Shown here piece after piece: positions 63,981 through 64,000 of a DNA stretch of 64,000 nt. Source of the DNA: Achromobacter sp. MYb9 (GTDB taxonomy: Bacteria > Pseudomonadota > Gammaproteobacteria > Burkholderiales > Burkholderiaceae_B); NCBI RefSeq assembly GCF_002975275.1, contig NZ_PCOQ01000001.1:1-64000 (forward strand), given 5' to 3'. The first letter of the stretch is position 1, and every line of letters begins with the position of its first letter. Made by a program: the position numbers and the translations under genes. The notes under the pieces were generated by a model. That model ran no database searches. It had not been told where the DNA came from and saw only the letters and a program-made list of their open reading frames with translations.

Positions 63981-64000
63981 TAAATGATTCAAGGAGACTT

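Overview
The window is a high-GC, gene-dense chromosomal segment from a betaproteobacterium of the Alcaligenaceae (Achromobacter/Bordetella type). The evidence is the gene content and order: rpsF-priB-rpsR-rplI followed by dnaB, hemC-hemD-hemX-hemY-ppa, a globin-coupled diguanylate cyclase of the Bordetella BpeGReg type, an extended PyrB, paired entericidin lipoproteins, and a dispersed GC-rich intergenic element built around GCCCCC-cga-GGGGGC-TTTTT. No phage, insertion sequence or CRISPR array was seen. Genus assignment is inference; no database search was possible.

Layout. 1-1.7 kb: 3' part of a PhoH-like PIN/ATPase gene and an entericidin. 1.8-10.5 kb: a divergent uptake and catabolism cluster. 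The minus arm encodes an SDR, LivG, LivF, a fused LivH-LivM permease, a Dabb protein and a FAH-family hydrolase. The plus arm encodes a cupin, a periplasmic binding protein, a second SDR and an IclR regulator. The arms are separated by a short AT-rich region with overlapping divergent promoters. 10.5-17.5 kb: one minus-strand series of two TerC/YjbE-like membrane proteins, a 40-aa membrane peptide, hemC, hemD, hemX, hemY and ppa. 17.6-20.3 kb: DUF2889-sucC-sucD. 20.3-25 kb: a Pls/PosA-type one-module NRPS with three membrane/left-handed-helix repeats, coupled to a degenerate phosphopantetheinyl transferase. 25-28.5 kb: metE and divergent metR. 28.5-29.1 kb: a seven-copy 82-bp tandem array. 29.1-31.2 kb: recX and recA with an SOS box. 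31.4-35.4 kb: an OmpR-type regulator, a TctE-like kinase and an MFS permease with a large periplasmic insertion.

35.5-45.5 kb: DUF3185 membrane protein, rdgC, globin-coupled diguanylate cyclase, pyrB with an N-terminal helix-turn-helix, small envelope proteins, a second entericidin, GST, a luciferase-like oxidoreductase, two small hypothetical genes (one Nif11-like) and a HI0933-type flavoprotein. 45.5-53.7 kb: intergenic repeats, initiator tRNA-fMet, a MocR regulator with a DedA protein, several small hypotheticals, an Lrp regulator, a lipoprotein, a PdxA-family dehydrogenase and a bile-acid/sodium-symporter-like transporter. 53.7-64 kb: core genes dnaB, a kinase-fold gene overlapping its start, rplI-rpsR-priB-rpsF, DUF817, folE2, and xseB-ispA-dxs, ending in an IclR gene with an operator-like palindrome before a divergent gene that lies beyond the window.

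Most of the window is housekeeping. The least-described parts are the Pls/PosA-like synthetase with its odd transferase partner, the divergent LivHM-fusion cluster, the repeat families, the TerC leader and several small proteins.
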